From positions 186,001 to 250,000 of the forward strand of contig OY725503.1 in assembly GCA_963281255.1 (NCBI GenBank): a stretch of 64,000 nucleotides of DNA, read 5' to 3'. The notes under the pieces are model-generated. The model made no database searches and was not told the DNA's origin. It saw nothing but the letters and a program-made list of their open reading frames with translations. Below are positions 20,609-31,561 of the stretch, piece after piece. The position numbers and the translations under genes are program-made. The first letter of the stretch is position 1, and each line of letters starts with the position of its first letter. Origin of the DNA: Aphrocallistes beatrix (taxonomy: Eukaryota > Porifera > Hexactinellida > Sceptrulophora > Aphrocallistidae).

Positions 20609-23600
20609 TCAGATACGAATGTTTCCAGAGAGAATATCAGCATATATATTCTCGTCAATCTCGACATAGTGACCTCCCTTTGCGTCCAAGTAGAAGAGCT
20701 GATCTGAAACCTTGGAAGGGTCGAATCCTTCCTCTTTCAACTTTTTCTTTTGTAGCTTGAAAGTACCGGTCAACTCCACTGATGGTAGCAACCGTAAGAA
20801 AACCGGTCTGGCGTATACCGGTAGGCTACCGGAAAGATCCCGGTACAAGTTGGAGGTGTCGAGGGCTGGGTCAGCAATGGCAGCCATTCCAGCCTTCCCA
20901 TCCGTTCCTAGGGAGCGAAACTCTCTATTTCACACATTCCAATGGATATATATTGATGTCATGACGTGTATGTGTATTGAGTTGTCAAATCAATAAACTT
21001 TCTTTAAGAATGATATAACTCTAAAGCGCTGGTATGATTGGTCAATCTATTTTAACACCTTCCGTAAAAAATGTGAAAAATTTACACAACTTGCACTGAA
21101 TAGCAAATCTCCAACAAAAAAGGAATATTTCTCCATAATTTGCTACAGTTCGGTCAAGTATATTTTCTAGGAATGAGCGCACGGGAAATATGTCAACTCA
21201 CCTGGCACCTCGACACCATACACCACCACATCCTTGAGGTTAAGCACAGAGGTGACAATCCCCTCCACCTCAGCAGTGGACACATTCTCACCTTTCCATC
21301 TATACGTGTCCCCACTTCTGTCACAAAACCGGAAATAACCCAACTCATCCATGGTTAAGATGTCACCAGTCCTGAAGAACCTATCTCCTACTCTCTCCAC
21401 GTTCTGAATAATCTTACTCTGAGTCGCCTGTGCATTCACATAACCATCAAAACGCCGGTCTAAATATACCATATTCTATAATTAGATGTTACACGTGCGC
21501 TTCGTTTGATTGGACGGCGCAGCCTTTAACAAATGTGTCTGGATAAGGCGCCCTAGGGGCGACAATATTAGACCTATGGACACTATTTATATTCCATAAC
21601 CATAGATATGTAAGTACGTAATAAGTTCTAAAAAGGTATTTATATTCAACCAATCCTTTTGAGTGGCACTATTAAAGTGGCATAAAAGTGGCATACGTAC
21701 CAATTTTGTCTGTGATCCGACCAATCAACTCTCCAGGCTCGCCAACTCCGCACAACTGACAAGTCCCGTCTGCATTCCTAAGCACCTCTCCGGTATCCGG
21801 GTGCAGCTTTATCAACACGACAATGAATGCTAGTTTTCTGAGGAATGAAATGTCAGAGTAGGACACTGGGAGATACCCGACACTTCCTTGCTGGTTCACG
21901 TTGTTAAGAATGTTGGCGTTACCTTCTGTGGCTCCATAGAACTCTCCGATCTTTTCAATCTGAGATGGGAAGTGTCAAGGAATTGTATTCACACACATTT
22001 TTGTTGAATATATATTGTGGTTGTATTTTCTGCAATTAAATTCGAAACAATCTATTTATAAGAAGGTTGTCCCGACCAATCAGATCACAGGTTTCACATA
22101 CAGTCGACTCCGCTTAATAGGGTCACATCTGTCAGAGGACATTTTGCCCCGATTAAGCGGAGAACCCTATTAACCGAAAATATTTTCCATTAGCTTCCAT
22201 GTGTGAGAGCTATTCCGGTCCTGCCAAAAGTGACCCGATTAAACAGTGGCCCTATTAAGCGGAGTCGACTGTATTCTGATTGGTCAATAGAGGTAGAGAG
22301 GGGAATGGGACAAAGTTACTATTTATAACTTGATGCAACAACTTACATTGAATCTTGTTTGGAATTTGCGCCAAATATTTGGCTTCAGTCCATTCCCAAA
22401 AGCGAGCCTGATTTTGTGCGCGGAATCCACTTCTTTCTCAGGCTGTGCCAGTAAATAACGACACAACTCCCCAATGTAGATAAAAATAGTACAGTTGTAT
22501 TTACAACAATCTGTCCAGAATTGGGAGGCGCTAAATTTAACTCTAAGGACATTTTCGCACCCATTCATGATAGTCTGTCCCATCGCAAGGACATTTCCAT
22601 TTGTGTGGTAGAGAGGTAGGACATTGTAGATGACGTCATCAGGTTTGAACCGTAGTAACTTGTAAATGCTGAGAGCTAGAGTCCTATAATTAGAACAGTT
22701 AACATGCCATTCTACCATGTTTGTATCTACGACTGAATAGGTATAGTCCTATAATTAAAACAGGAAGTTAAACATGCCATTCTACCATGGTTGGATCTAC
22801 CACTGAATATGTAGAGTCCTATAATTAGAACAGTTAAACATGCCATTCTACCATGGTTGTATCTACGACTGAATAGGTAGTGTTCTATTAATAGTATCAG
22901 GATGTACCTGTATTTAATATGTGTGAATTTGCAAGCTTTGGGTAGCCCAGTGGTTCCTGATGTGTAAATATAGAATATGGAATCTGTGCTCTTTCGTGAT
23001 AAATTCCCAACTTGTGGTTCCGTTGCTGGGCAATCCTCAGAAGCTGAAATAATGTCTGTAATCTCAAAAGAGAAATCTAAAAATATAACTTAATAAAATC
23101 AAAAGCGATCCTCCATTACAAAACAACAAACTCACCTCCTCCGATTTCGCCCAATGAGAAATATTTTATTTCCTCTCCCAATTCTTCACATACATCACTC
23201 ACAGCCTCGACACAATTAGGTGAGAAAATGACACATTTAGAAGCTGCCACTTTGAGGGAATGGACCAATGACTGCCCTTTCAGGTTATTGTTAATCAGAG
23301 CAGTCACGACTCCAAGCTTTGAGAAAGCAAGCCAAACACAGACATACTCAATTCTATTCTCGGAATACAGAGCCACTGTGTGGCCTTCTTTGACACCTCG
23401 CGACACAAAAAAATGTGCAAATTTATTGACCAAATTATTCATCTCTGAAAATGTGATCTTCCTATCTCCGTAGGAAACAGCTGTTTTGTCCCTATTTTTA
23501 GCTACAGTCTCCAACCATGCATGGTGAATCTGGAAATTCTTTTTCGTCAAAGCGACTCCTTCGAAGCTTATTTTTAGAAATGTCCAGGATAAAAATAGAT

Positions 23601-23766
23601 CTCTAGGGAGAGTGTGCTTAAGAATGCGTAACCAAGGCAGTCCACCCAAAAGAATGTAAATAATGAAGAAAAGTGGCACAAAAGTGACACCCGACAGAAG
23701 ACTAGAAAGTGGCGTCAAGTGGACCACAAAGAAAGTGAGAAAGAGGCAAAGGAGAAAACGCTTCAT
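20609..23766 (-). CDS. Fatty-acid transport protein / very-long-chain acyl-CoA synthetase (SLC27 family)
   Basis: Six exons (descending): 23136-23766, 22908-23043, 22347-22683, 21701-21959, 21202-21459, 20609-20907. They join in consistent phase to 1920 nt, 639 residues, the usual FATP length. A hydrophobic N-terminal segment ([13 protein letters not shown]) precedes the adenylate-forming domain. Motifs: [11 protein letters not shown] (AMP binding, exon 2), FYGATEGN (exon 4), RRFDGY, TGDI and [16 protein letters not shown] (exon 5), then [13 protein letters not shown] and the C-terminal lid with GTFKLQK (exon 6). FATPs activate imported fatty acids to acyl-CoA at the ER or plasma membrane. 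The Met at 23766 is chosen because FATP homology starts soon after; an earlier in-frame Met at 23940 exists. The exon 5 acceptor is TATTTAG at 21460, not the nearer-looking ATTATAG. Confidence 0.9.
22101..22271. mobile_element. Pogo-like palindromic MITE, copy 2
   Basis: 171 bp, TA-flanked, with CAGTCGACTCCGCTTAATAG ends. It lies inside the FATP intron between exons 3 and 4 (21960-22346) and makes up nearly half of it. Confidence 0.9.
22678..22880. repeat. Triplicated ~68-bp unit at the FATP exon 3 acceptor
   Basis: Three tandem units share AGTCCTATAATTA(G/A)AACAG and CATGCCATTCTACCATG. The first contains the splice acceptor and first bases of exon 3 (minus strand ATTATAG, then GACTCTAG). 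So the acceptor is present as one real and two look-alike copies within the upstream intron. Confidence 0.75.
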
Positions 23767-23940
23767 TGCCAGTAAATATTCATATGCTAAATCGAGATAT
23801 TCTATAAATAGTATGCTAATTGGGATGAAAAGAGAAGTGACAGATGTAATACCATTAAATTGTCCTGCCTTCTGAAAGGTGTTAATGGAATGTGGTTTCA
23901 ATAATTCAATATTTAAAAAATCGTATGAGGAGGTGCACAT

Positions 23941-24344
23941 CTACATATATGTCTGCAGCTTCACAAAAAAATTCAGGGTGTAATAATATAGGAAGCACAC
24001 TAAAAATTAATGACATCTACTATGTAGTATCTGAATCCATGTATATGAGGGACACAGTTATTATTAACTAAACTGAAATTGATGAATGGGTGTATCAAAT
24101 GGTGGTTTATATAAATTGTGGCATATGGTGTGAAAAACTAAAATAGCTCACTATATTTTATGTGGGAGTAAACCTATTTACTAGTTAAGGGTAACAGTAA
24201 ACACCACCTTATTCTATAAATATAACATCAACATATTACTGACCAATATATTTCTAACTTGGAAATAACTACATAAGATAAACAGGATCCTATTATCTCA
24301 AACTAACAAACAACTATTCAGAAACTAACAACAACAATTCGAAG
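23941..24344. other. Spacer between FATP 5' end and GST 3' end
   Basis: No gene is visible. Part is probably the FATP promoter and 5' UTR (minus strand). A 24-bp motif resembling AGGTGTGAAAA occurs near 24128 as GGTGTGAAAAAC. Nothing else is recognised. Confidence 0.4.
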
Positions 24345-25037
24345 TTATGTGGTAGGTTTTAAAGGTTCGGGATCTAAACCAAGAACCTTTCCTTCCTTCG
24401 CTTTATAAACCACTTCATGTGCTGTATCGAAGTGTGGCTGCAATTCCTTGATACAAATTTCAACCCACTTCTCAACATTGGGATAACCTTCATACAGATT
24501 CTTCCCTACAACCCAGAACTCAGCTAACTCACACAGTAACTGGATATCTGCAATGGTAATAGTGTCTCCTGCAAGATACTTACTCTTCTTCAGAATAGAA
24601 GTGTCAAGGATCTCCATGGATTTCATTAACCGGGATTTAATATCCAGAATCTTGGGATGGGTTGGTGGTTGTTTCGTGACATATTGGCTCAAGAACCACT
24701 CAGTTGATATCCTCACTGACAAGTGGTGCCAGTCCAAATACTGGTCCACTAAAGCCCTTTTTTTTGGGTCTTTCGGGTACCAGCGTTCGTCGATTGGCTG
24801 AGTGGCACACAAGTACTTCAGAATAGCGTTACTCTCATACAGTGAGAAGTCTCCGTCAAGGAGAGTTGGAATTTTCTGGTTTGGATTTAGTTCTTTCAAT
24901 TCCGGATTAGTTTTAGATTCGCCTTTCAAAATGTCAACAATAACTTCCTTGAACGGAATTTTGTTTATTTTCAACAAAATAGCAACAGCGCGACAAGGCT
25001 GAGAGATGTAGTCCATGTATATAGTTAGCTCAGACAT
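24345..25037 (-). CDS. Glutathione S-transferase, theta-like
   Basis: 230 residues, single exon. The N-terminal thioredoxin-like domain reads LTIYMDYISQPCRA, with Ser-Gln-Pro as in theta-class enzymes, where Ser activates glutathione. NPNQKIPTLLDGDFSLYESNAILKYL has the cis-Pro and the Glu-Ser of the glutathione site. The helical C-terminal domain includes YLAGDTITIADIQ (N-capping motif) and AHEVVYKAKEGK near the end, typical of theta. Length is usual. It would conjugate glutathione to electrophiles in the cytosol. CTAAATTTAG ends 2 nt before the ATG, an acceptor-like site suggesting a 5'-UTR intron or trans-splicing. Confidence 0.9.
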   Translation of the reverse strand: MSELTIYMDYISQPCRAVAILLKINKIPFKEVIVDILKGESKTNPELKELNPNQKIPTLLDGDFSLYESNAILKYLCATQPIDERWYPKDPKKRALVDQYLDWHHLSVRISTEWFLSQYVTKQPPTHPKILDIKSRLMKSMEILDTSILKKSKYLAGDTITIADIQLLCELAEFWVVGKNLYEGYPNVEKWVEICIKELQPHFDTAHEVVYKAKEGKVLGLDPEPLKPTT

Positions 25038-25118
25038 GGCTAAATTTAGAACACTATAAAAATAGTATAGTAGCTTAAATTAGCACCTTTGAAAACTTCA
25101 AAACTTAGTTAAAATGTA

Positions 25119-25289
25119 CAGTCGACTCCGTTTAATAGGGTCACATCGGTGAGAGGGCATTTTGGCCCGATTAAGCGGAGAACTCTATTAACCGAAAATA
25201 TTTTGTATTAGCTTCTATGTGTGAGAGCTATTCCGGTCCTGCCAAAAGTGGCCCGATTAAACAGTGACTCTATTAAGCGGAGTCGACTG
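25119..25289. mobile_element. Pogo-like palindromic MITE, copy 3
   Basis: 171 bp, TA-flanked, ends CAGTCGACTCCG. It lies 80 bp upstream of the GST start and so sits in or near its promoter. Confidence 0.9.
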
Positions 25290-25995
25290 TATTTAAATTG
25301 TTTAGTTGTTGCAAGTGAATTTCAATGAAAGTAAATACGTGTATAAATGATTTGTTTACAAAATACAATTTATTTACAGTATCTATTACTGTATATTTTT
25401 CTGTTTATATACTACTGCCTGATAAACAGCTTAAAAATGTTAGGCTCAATAATCCGTAAGAGTACACAGTTCGTAACTTAGTAATTGCAATTTCATGCTT
25501 AAAAGTGCTATTCCTTGCTTGTCTTGTCCTTCAGCATTTTGAAGAAACAATGGCAGTGTGAGAATTAATAAAATTTACTTTGTAATAATCTGTTGTAGTA
25601 GATTCAATATAATGTGAAATCCCTGGATTCTGATTGGCTAACCAATGATAATTTGATCCTTGTGTGAAAAGGTGTCATAATTACACAAAGCATGTTATGA
25701 TGCAAATCTCCACCATTTAAGGAAGTTTTTAATAAATCAGTCTACAAGATATTTCAAGATTGTGCATAGAGTTACATGGAGGAGGGAAACAGTAGTAATT
25801 GTTAGTAGAAACTATTGTGTCGAGCAATCACACAATAAAACAGGTTACAATGGAAATAATGTATATTCAATTAGACAATAGAAATAATGTTATGGCTCAA
25901 CACTATTACAACCAAAACCCATTCATTGAGTGTCGTATAAATTATGAATTCGCGAATGCGACACAATTCGACTAACGACACAACTGAGGACACAA
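25290..25995. other. Divergent spacer between GST and the ODF3-like gene
   Basis: No gene. Near its right end TATAAATTA (25935) and GCGACACAATT (25958) precede the ODF3-like ATG at 25996. The same GCGACAC(A/C)ATT follows an AT-rich TATA-like word before two GNAT genes. Together these look like a core promoter with a short 5' UTR. Confidence 0.4.
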
Positions 25996-27895
25996 ATGGG
26001 CGTAGAAGAAGAGGAAACTCCTAAAATTAGCGCGAAGCTTCGTGGGCCTGGACCCGCTAGATATGCGCTACCTAACACCAGCGGACATGTTGGACACGAC
26101 CCCACCAAGAAGCGATTGCCCGCCTATTCCTTTGGACTCAGGACGAAGACTATCTACAAGAAAGGAACCACTCCAGGTAGGTGTTAGTGCCACAATGCCA
26201 CATGATAGTGTCTCAAAGTTAAATACCATCATATATGACAACTTTTTTAGTTTTTAGAGAATTTTTAACCAATGAAATCCTTTTACCCCAAATACATAAT
26301 GTAGCTTATGCATACAGTGGAATTTGCTTATTAACAATATTGCTCTATTAACAACTAATATTCAGGTCCCAGGTGAAGATTTTGTACTAATTCTGTTCCC
26401 TTATTAGCAACCATTTTATGGGCAAAACTCGAGTTGCTAATAAGGGCATTCCACTATGTTAAAAACCTGATTTCGCCTAGGTCAAAATTCTATTTATAGT
26501 ATAGACCCCTCACTTTTGGGGTTTCCCTGCACAAAATGACTCAAACAGAAATGAGTTTGCAAAATCCCTGGTCCGAATTTAAATATTTAACCCCCGTGTC
26601 TAGCTCTGTACTGTCTGTTCGACACTAAATATTGATAAACCCCTTTATAGGTCCTACCCACTATGTGGAAGCAAGCATGACTCGTCACGGGAAAGAAGGG
26701 TCAGCTAAATTCTCGATGCAATCCCGTAACCACATGGGACACATATTCCAAACGCCAGCCCCCAATAAATACGACGCGGAACGAGTAAAGCCACTAAGAG
26801 AGGCAAACGCCCCTTCCTACACCATGGGGACAAGAAATAGGCTTAGAAAAGTGGATCATGTTCCAAGTGCCAACTCTTATTCGTTACCCTCTCTCATTGG
26901 TATGTTGGTTGCATTTGTTGTTTATTGATTATTTATGTCTAAAAATATCCACCAATAGTCTAGATCTGTTAAAAAGTCACCAGAGGTGTGAAAATGTGTA
27001 TATATCATGTGATAATAACTCATAAAATATTCACATTTTAACAATCTAAGTACGAGAATTGAATTCTATAAATATCCAATATTTGTCGTTGAGATCTTAG
27101 TAATACTTTCAAACAAACAAAACTTTGAGTTAAAATAAATTTGGTAAAATAAAGTTGGTTTGGCGCATTTTTGTGTCTGTATCAGACACCCGAAGGGCGC
27201 CTATCATTATTAACATTAGTGAACCATGGATACAGGTAGTGGAGAGAAAAATGCAGACAGTCACTCATTGTTTACAATATGTTTACAGGTTCAAAGGTCG
27301 TAAACAAAGAGGCGTCAGCTGCTTTTAGTATGACTAAACGCGTGAATGTTGGAGCATTTGATGAAGACCTAGCTAGGACACCGGGACCGTGCCACTATTC
27401 TGTGACACAGCCAGACAGTTACAAGAACAAAGGTCCCGCTTACTCCCTACAGAGTAGGACATATCTTGCAGGTCAGTATAGTTACGTAAACAAATACTTT
27501 AGTAAACAAATACAATCGACTCCGCTTAATAGGGTCGCTGTTTAATCGAGCCACTTTTGGCAGGACCGGAATAGCTCTCACTCATAGAAGCTAATACAAA
27601 ATATTTTCGGTTAATAGGATTCTCCGCTTAATCGGGGCAAAATGTCCTCTGACAGATGTGACCCTATTAAGCCGAGTCGACTGTATTTAATAATAGAAAT
27701 AAAGGTAAACAAATGCTATAGTCAAAATGTGGTTATTTAAAAATGACTGTTTGTTCTATTTTAGGTGACACAGCGAAGAAACCAGGCCCAGGAGCTCATT
27801 CGCCAGAAAAAGTAGAAATAAATAAACGGAGAATGCCCGCCTTCACGATGGGAGTACGACACTCGGAGTACCTGTGTCCACTTGTCACGGAATAG
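25996..27895 (+). CDS. ODF3 / SHIPPO-repeat (STPGR) sperm-tail protein
   Basis: Four exons: 25996-26176, 26651-26899, 27289-27471, 27765-27895. All introns are phase 1 after a Gly codon, and the join gives 744 nt, 247 residues, close to mammalian ODF3 (~254). The protein is a series of PGPxxY/STPGR repeats: [46 protein letters not shown], alternating with [41 protein letters not shown] and PAFTMGVRH. Such proteins bind the lumen or surface of flagellar microtubules. Expected in sperm or ciliated cells. Intron 3 is mostly a MITE. Confidence 0.9.
26315..26457. mobile_element. TA-flanked foldback in ODF3-like intron 1
   Basis: Ends CAGTGGAATTTGCTTATTA and TAATAAGGGCATTCCACT are imperfect inverted repeats, TA at the left. 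It resembles Tigger/pogo-type non-autonomous elements. No coding capacity. Confidence 0.55.
26487..26565 (+). repeat. Dispersed ~85-bp repeat starting TTCTATTTATAG, copy 1
   Basis: Consensus pieces: TTCTATTTATAG, GGTTTCCCCGCCC, AATGACTTAATCGGAAATGAGTT and GCAAAATC. Further copies lie at 35225-35312, 58010-58095 and, reversed, 46395-46490 and 56205-56310. Most copies are in introns. Function and class unknown; it contributes several of the window's CTATTTATAG decamers. Confidence 0.6.
27513..27683. mobile_element. Pogo-like palindromic MITE, copy 4
   Basis: 171 bp, TA-flanked; ends CAATCGACTCCGC and GTCGACTG. It fills 171 of the 293 bp of ODF3-like intron 3. Confidence 0.9.
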
Positions 27896-28406
27896 CGACA
27901 CATTATCAACACCTATTTATGTCTAGTATCTATTCATGCATATCGCGTATTATATTCAATGCATTGATTAAATTTTATTTGGGAATGAAAGTGAGAATTT
28001 AAGGGGAATTCCGATCTCATGAATACGTTTCGCGGACACGAAAAGTGTCATCCGATTGGCGAAATTCAGATTACCATATAAGGAAATTTAACTTTCTAAC
28101 AACCCAAAATACAGTGGAACCTGACATAACGGACACAAGGCCACTCTTTGGTGGACATTATAGACGAGCTCCACTTTAAAAGTTGTAAATATTAAATGTT
28201 TGAAGAGTAGAGCAATTGACTGGTCACAACAATTGATTTTAAGAAGTAAATAAATATGTCAACAAGAGCATATATAGTTGGTTAGATACTCTGATATAAA
28301 CAAAATATATACAAACATTTACTCATAATAATTGAAGCAACAAAACATTCTAATTATAGTAACGCTACTAAATATAAATCACTAGAGTTATCAAAACTGA
28401 GTTAAT
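27896..28406. other. Spacer between the ODF3-like and VAMP 3' ends
   Basis: No gene. It contains a ~70-bp foldback at 28112-28175 (CAGTGGAACCTGACATAACGG to GAGCTCCACT), a Tigger-like remnant related to 41629-41961. The rest is AT-rich. Confidence 0.4.
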
Positions 28407-29470
28407 TCAGCAAGTATCTGTTCCACCGCAAACCCCTCCCACGACCACAATTATGAGAATAGCTAAAAATAGATGTGATTAATCTATATGTATTATATAT
28501 ATATCCTGAAAATAACGGATAGTGCAGCTCCAAAAAAGCGTATGTACCTAATTTCTGAAACTGATGTATTGATAACCGTGCTATTTGATTGGTCAGAACA
28601 ACTGCCACTTTTTGGGGTGTGAAAATGAATAATGTTACTTAGGTGCAAATCTACATCATGTATGTCATGCCTATTCCAAATGTGGTACTAATCGGACCAA
28701 TAGATTTATCAGGAAGGAGCAGACGGAAGTACAGACGTCTTTACTCCATGCCATAGGACATTCCTATATAGGAGCTGCACTGATAAGTTTTCTTGAAAGA
28801 ACTTACCAAGAATTCCAAAAATGAGCGCAAATATGACGACTAGTAATATCAACAGCATCTAAAAAACATAAGTAAATAACAACAACTATATATTTCACAC
28901 CTTCTAAGGGGTAAACCAACTCTATAGTTATCCCAGCAAGTTTTGCGCTTCAGTCGGACTGCTTGTTTCTTGAAAACTCCCGCCTGTTCTTCCATTCTGT
29001 CTGAAACGAACAAACACACAGTCAAACAGTACAGAGAATAACACAGTTTAAGTCAATATAGGTGGGACACTATCATAGGTGACAAAAGTCTTCCATGAGG
29101 CATTAAGTGTCTTACAAGTGGCATAAAGTGTCCTACAAGTGGCATAAAGTGTCCTACAAATGGCATAAAGTGTCCTACAAGTGGCATAAAGTGTCTTACA
29201 AGTGGCATAAAGTGTCCTACAAATGGCATAAAGTGTCCTACAAGTGACATAAAGTGTCGCATAATGTCTTACCAGCTCGCTGTTCTATGTCCCCCAAAGC
29301 CTGATCTCTTTCGATGGCTTTATTCAGATTGTCTTTCACTACCCCTTGCACCTGCTTGGTTTTCTGCTGTAAAGCTCCGACGTTAGACCTAAGTAAACAA
29401 ACAAACAAATAAACAAACAAACAAACAAACAAACAAACACTGCCAACTAATAATCTGATTCACTTACATT
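28407..29470 (-). CDS. VAMP/synaptobrevin-type R-SNARE
   Basis: Exons (descending): 5' exon ending at 29468, then 29273-29388, 28921-29000, 28807-28858, 28407-28462. The start codon appears split by an intron: AT at the end of the first exon and G at 29388. The join gives 101 residues: MSNVGALQQ, the SNARE motif with AIERDQAL, whose Arg28 fits the zero-layer Arg, RLKRKTCWDN next to the membrane, then a C-terminal hydrophobic anchor MLLILLVVIFALIFGILAI. R-SNAREs sit on vesicles and form four-helix bundles with target SNAREs in fusion. Phases are consistent at every junction, and the last acceptor is CTATTTTTAG. The 5' exon is less certain; without it the first frame has no sensible Met. Confidence 0.85.
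28655..28782 (+). repeat. Dispersed CCATATAAGG...AGGAGCTGCAC repeat, copy 2
   Basis: Shares GGACCAATAGAT, AGGAGCAGACGGAAGT, CATAGGACATTCCTATA and TAGGAGCTGCACT with 7675-7812 and 61548-61680. It lies in the last VAMP intron. Confidence 0.6.
29097..29262. repeat. 21-bp minisatellite, about 8 copies
   Basis: The unit is GTGGCATAAAGTGTCCTACAA with minor variants. It lies in the VAMP intron between the SNARE exon and the next exon. The unit is a multiple of 3 and gives a repeating open frame (HFMPLVG) on the minus strand, which I consider non-coding. Confidence 0.9.
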
Positions 29471-30120
29471 GCGAGTTAGTTTCTAGTCTGCTAAAGATTC
29501 TAAAGTAAAGCAACTAAATTCAACTATGAATAGTATCTAATTCAAAAGATAGGCATTGGATATACATTCCATTATGCCGATACGGTTACGTGGTCTGCGT
29601 GAATAGAACATTATAATTGTGATAGTGAATGACAGATGGAAACAATTGTCTCAGTTTGTTTGTAAATAATCCAAAAATAACTTTCGTGAATATGTAAATA
29701 TTTATGCCAAATCTTCATCTACGAAGGAAAATATTCCAGAAGAGTTAAAAAAAATGCATTCATACAAATTGACTAAAACTTGGTTTGAAAATATCCCAAA
29801 ATAGTACGACAATCGCTATATTTCAGTTTATTTTTAGAATACTTAACAGTGTAGATTATACATTTGTATATGAGAGGTGATATAGTGTCAGAATAGCTGT
29901 CAAAGAGAAGGACACAATATTTAATGAGTAAATTAAGTGGATCTTGACGAGATCTCAGAGAATTCTCCAGTTTTCTAGAGTATATAGCTCTTCATGTGGC
30001 TGAAATTGTGTCGTTGTGTCGTTATGAGGTAGACCCATAACTAGTTCTAAGTAAAGCATATTTTCTAATTCTAAACCCAAATAATAACATTCTATTTATA
30101 GAAATAATGGTCAAAGTGGA
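29471..30120. other. Spacer between VAMP 5' end and HYPK 3' end
   Basis: No gene recognised. It should hold the VAMP promoter. A TTTG/CAAA microsatellite (29395-29437) in the VAMP intron lies just to its left. Confidence 0.4.
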
Positions 30121-30465
30121 TCATGAATTGACCATAGCAACCAGGGCATCAAATAAATTTCCTTTCTGTTCTCTCAACACTTTCTCCGCGACAACTTTTG
30201 ACACCTCCATATGGTCCATAAGACACTTCACATCTTCTTTGTTCAAAACTATTTTCTCCCTTCCCACTTCCAAATCGTTCATTTTCCCTTTAACGGTCGC
30301 TCGTTGAACCAAAGTGGCCGCTTTTCCTAAATCTTGGCTTTCCTTTTCGGTGGATTCGTCTGTCACTTTTTGCATATCTGCACCAGTCACGTTGTCGTGT
30401 GTCTTCATGGCTGGACTACGGATGGGTTCGGGGCTGTCTGGTGGAGTGGGGTTTCTGTTTGCCAT
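30121..30465 (-). CDS. HYPK: HYPK (huntingtin-interacting protein K, NatA partner)
   Basis: 114 residues in one exon, slightly shorter than human HYPK. The N-terminus is polar and probably disordered. A Lys/Glu-rich helix follows (GKAATLVQRATVKGKMNDLEVGREKI), then the C-terminal UBA-like fold EDVKCLMDHMEVSKVVAEKVLREQKGNLFDALVAMVNS as three stretches ending in the family-typical helix. HYPK regulates the NatA N-terminal acetyltransferase on ribosomes. The start is the only good Met; CTAAAAATAG ends one base before it and would serve as a splice acceptor, leaving an extremely short leader. Confidence 0.9.
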   Translation of the reverse strand: MANRNPTPPDSPEPIRSPAMKTHDNVTGADMQKVTDESTEKESQDLGKAATLVQRATVKGKMNDLEVGREKIVLNKEDVKCLMDHMEVSKVVAEKVLREQKGNLFDALVAMVNS

Positions 30466-30627
30466 TCTATTTTTAGAAGTTAAAGTGGTGTAAATACGTA
30501 GATCTTATTTATTAGTGATATTTATATACATTTTTTACACTTAACCCTAGCAGTTAGGATCTCATTTCTAGCATAAACTATGGATTAATGTGAAAGGTGT
30601 GAAAATATATATCATTTTTCGAAAATA

Positions 30628-30782
30628 CAGTCGACTCCGCTTAATCGGGCCACTTTTGGCAGGACCGGAATAACTCTCACACATAGAAGCTAATACAAAC
30701 TATTTTCGGTTAATAGGGTTCTCCGCTTAATCAGGGCAAAATGTCCTCTGACCAATGTGACCCTATTAAGCGGAGTCGACTG
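30628..30782. mobile_element. Pogo-like palindromic MITE, copy 5
   Basis: 155 bp, flanked by TA, ends CAGTCGACTCCGCTTAATCG and CGGAGTCGACTG; about 160 bp upstream of the HYPK start. Confidence 0.9.
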
Positions 30783-31076
30783 TAATATACGCTATAATTG
30801 AGTGGTAAACATTATATTCATGTCAACCAATCAGATTTCAAGTTTAGAGTTTAGAGAGTTATGAACAATTTATATGCATTGAGCTAGGTCTAACCGCATT
30901 GGTCAATAAAATCACAGGCATCTGTGAAATCCCTGGATTCTGACAGGTTAAAACAATTCGATATATTTGTATTCCCTACAAGTCGACACTCAAACTAATA
31001 AGATGTGTCGAGTTCTAAGAGAACGGAAGTGAGAAATCAGGCATGGAATATCAATAATTCAGTCTTAGCGAAAATT

Positions 31077-31386
31077 CATGCCAACTTGAGCCATGGTAAA
31101 AGCGGGACGCAGCGTTGAATTTCGCGGGACGCAATAGAAAATAATTATTTATGGAGTCAAAAAAAAAGCGGGACATAATGGGGAAATTTCATGTAAAAGC
31201 GGGACACTGGTGAAAATTAGGGTAATGCGGAAATGGTTCGACTTTTTATCATTAGGATTAATGGTGGTTTTTATGTGAACTATTTCCTTTTTTGGAAAGT
31301 CGAACTATTTCCACCATACCAAAATTTGTTCAATAAAAGATTGAAAAAAGCGGGATTCCCGCCAAAAACGGGACAGTTAGCAAGTA
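31077..31386. mobile_element. GCGGGAC-rich transposon remnant with nested foldback
   Basis: Repeated AAAAGCGGGAC motifs and a right end with GGGATTCCCGCCAAAA and TTAGCAAGT match the element at 58493-58873. A smaller foldback of the 9836-9972 family (31221-31320, GGTAATGCGGAAAT to ATTTCCACCATACC) is inserted in it. The left end has decayed. A further fragment with GCGGGACA lies at about 60945-61005. Confidence 0.5.
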
Positions 31387-31561
31387 TGAAATCGACAAGC
31401 GTTGTTATCAGAAAAATAAAAATAGACCCATACCATATAAGGAATGTAAGTTCTAATTTTGGACAAATCAGGACAGCTACTATAATAAAAGGAACATTGA
31501 AACATTGAATTTTGAAATCGCAAATTGAACAAATAAATAAAAGTACAATATCAACAACTAT

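Noticed and set aside
29053-29262. Minus-strand frame of HFMPLVG repeats
   Set aside because: 21-bp minisatellite in a VAMP intron; the unit length is a multiple of 3, so it stays open by chance.
29238-29432. VAMP exon frame starting with Met in MFVCLFVYLF
   Set aside because: Those residues come from the CAAA microsatellite before the acceptor; the protein likely starts at a split ATG.
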